Source of the DNA: an uncultured Muribaculaceae bacterium
GTDB lineage: Bacteria > Bacteroidota > Bacteroidia > Bacteroidales > Muribaculaceae
NCBI GenBank assembly: GCA_910576775.1
Contig: CAJTJV010000003.1
Span: forward strand, 107,772-171,771
Length of the DNA: 64,000 bases
Reading direction: 5' to 3'
Below are positions 63,772 to 64,000 of the stretch, piece after piece (positions within the stretch are counted from its first letter, which is position 1; each line of letters opens with the position of its first letter). Both the position numbers and the translations under genes were made by a program. A model generated the notes under the pieces. It saw only the letters and a list, made by a program, of their open reading frames with translations, was not told the origin of the DNA and searched no databases.

Positions 63772-64000
63772 ATGAATAAAATCCAATCACTCGGACAAGT
63801 CCGTTCGATAGGCGTAAGCACGCCTGATCACACTGCAAAAGTACACAATAAATCCGACACAAGAATCAACATCCTGGAAGAATTGAGAGCGTTTGCGCAC
63901 GGCTCTTTCAAAAATGCTTTGAATATTTCAATTGCGATGTACTCGAAAGTTATCGGCATCCTGCAACTGAACCGCATCCGAGTCCCGGAGGGACGTTTTA
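63772..64000 (+). CDS. Open frame running off the window (low confidence)
   Basis: The frame starts at ATG 63772 (MNKIQSLGQVRSIGVSTPDHTAKVHNK...) and is open to the end of the window (76 codons seen). A degenerate -7-like box (TAACTTTA) precedes it. The visible part shows no recognised domain. Its last codons (RVPEGRF) are encoded by the palindrome GTCCCGGAGGGAC, which suggests that the end of the frame runs into a dispersed palindromic repeat and that the open frame may not be a real gene over its whole length. Confidence 0.35.
   Translation, partial: MNKIQSLGQVRSIGVSTPDHTAKVHNKSDTRINILEELRAFAHGSFKNALNISIAMYSKVIGILQLNRIRVPEGRF

Noticed and set aside
1..64000. CRISPR arrays, tRNA or rRNA genes, integrases or transposases
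   Set aside because: No regularly spaced repeats, tRNA cloverleaf sequences or recombinase motifs were recognised anywhere in the window.

Overview
The window looks like chromosomal DNA from a gut Bacteroidales bacterium, most likely near the Muribaculaceae. The evidence is three SusC/SusD pairs, many lipoproteins with acidic residues after the lipobox cysteine, Bacteroidetes-type promoters (TAnnTTTG at -7) instead of E. coli-type boxes, a nifJ pyruvate:ferredoxin oxidoreductase, and moderately high GC. The genus is inference. I see no tRNA, rRNA, CRISPR, prophage or intact insertion sequence.

Bases 1-12309 are a polysaccharide utilisation locus (PUL 1): a membrane-anchored regulator (cut off at its 5' end), SusC, SusD, a GH30 lipoprotein, a surface glycan-binding lipoprotein with an internal repeat, and a GH3 beta-glucosidase. 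Gene content and order match what I recall of the beta-1,6-glucan (pustulan) locus of Bacteroides thetaiotaomicron. A strong terminator-like hairpin sits before GH3 and another closes the locus. Bases 12393-18868 are a tight three-gene operon: a metallo-beta-lactamase/polysaccharide-deacetylase fusion, a GH2 with a malectin-like tail, and an alginate-lyase-like/GH88 fusion. It looks aimed at a uronic-acid glycan. dnaK follows with a sigma54-like promoter, then a small protein plus zeta-toxin-like kinase pair.

Bases 22283-35871 are PUL 2: SusC, SusD, a DUF5018 lipoprotein, two paralogous GHL10-type TIM-barrel proteins, a calcineurin-like phosphoesterase, a DUF5009 membrane acyltransferase and a DUF4434 protein. 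It has no well-characterised glycoside hydrolase family and its last five genes are almost all overlapping. It is the best candidate for an undescribed pathway. An FKBP isomerase, an aldose epimerase-like protein and a frameshifted GNAT gene with a small partner follow. PUL 3 (38257-43858, minus strand) is a bare susC-susD-susE set with no enzyme.

From 44135 the content is mostly housekeeping: an aspartate aminotransferase, a putative toxin-antitoxin pair, a ZIP metal transporter, nifJ, an intergenic stretch with strong secondary structure, ychF, a lipoprotein, pepT and miaA. Then come a beta-barrel protein, a LytS/LytTR two-component system, an SGNH esterase, and a minus-strand envelope operon (two related barrels, a PCMD lipoprotein and an OprO/OprP-like porin). 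The window ends in an open frame containing a GTCCC/GGGAC palindrome.
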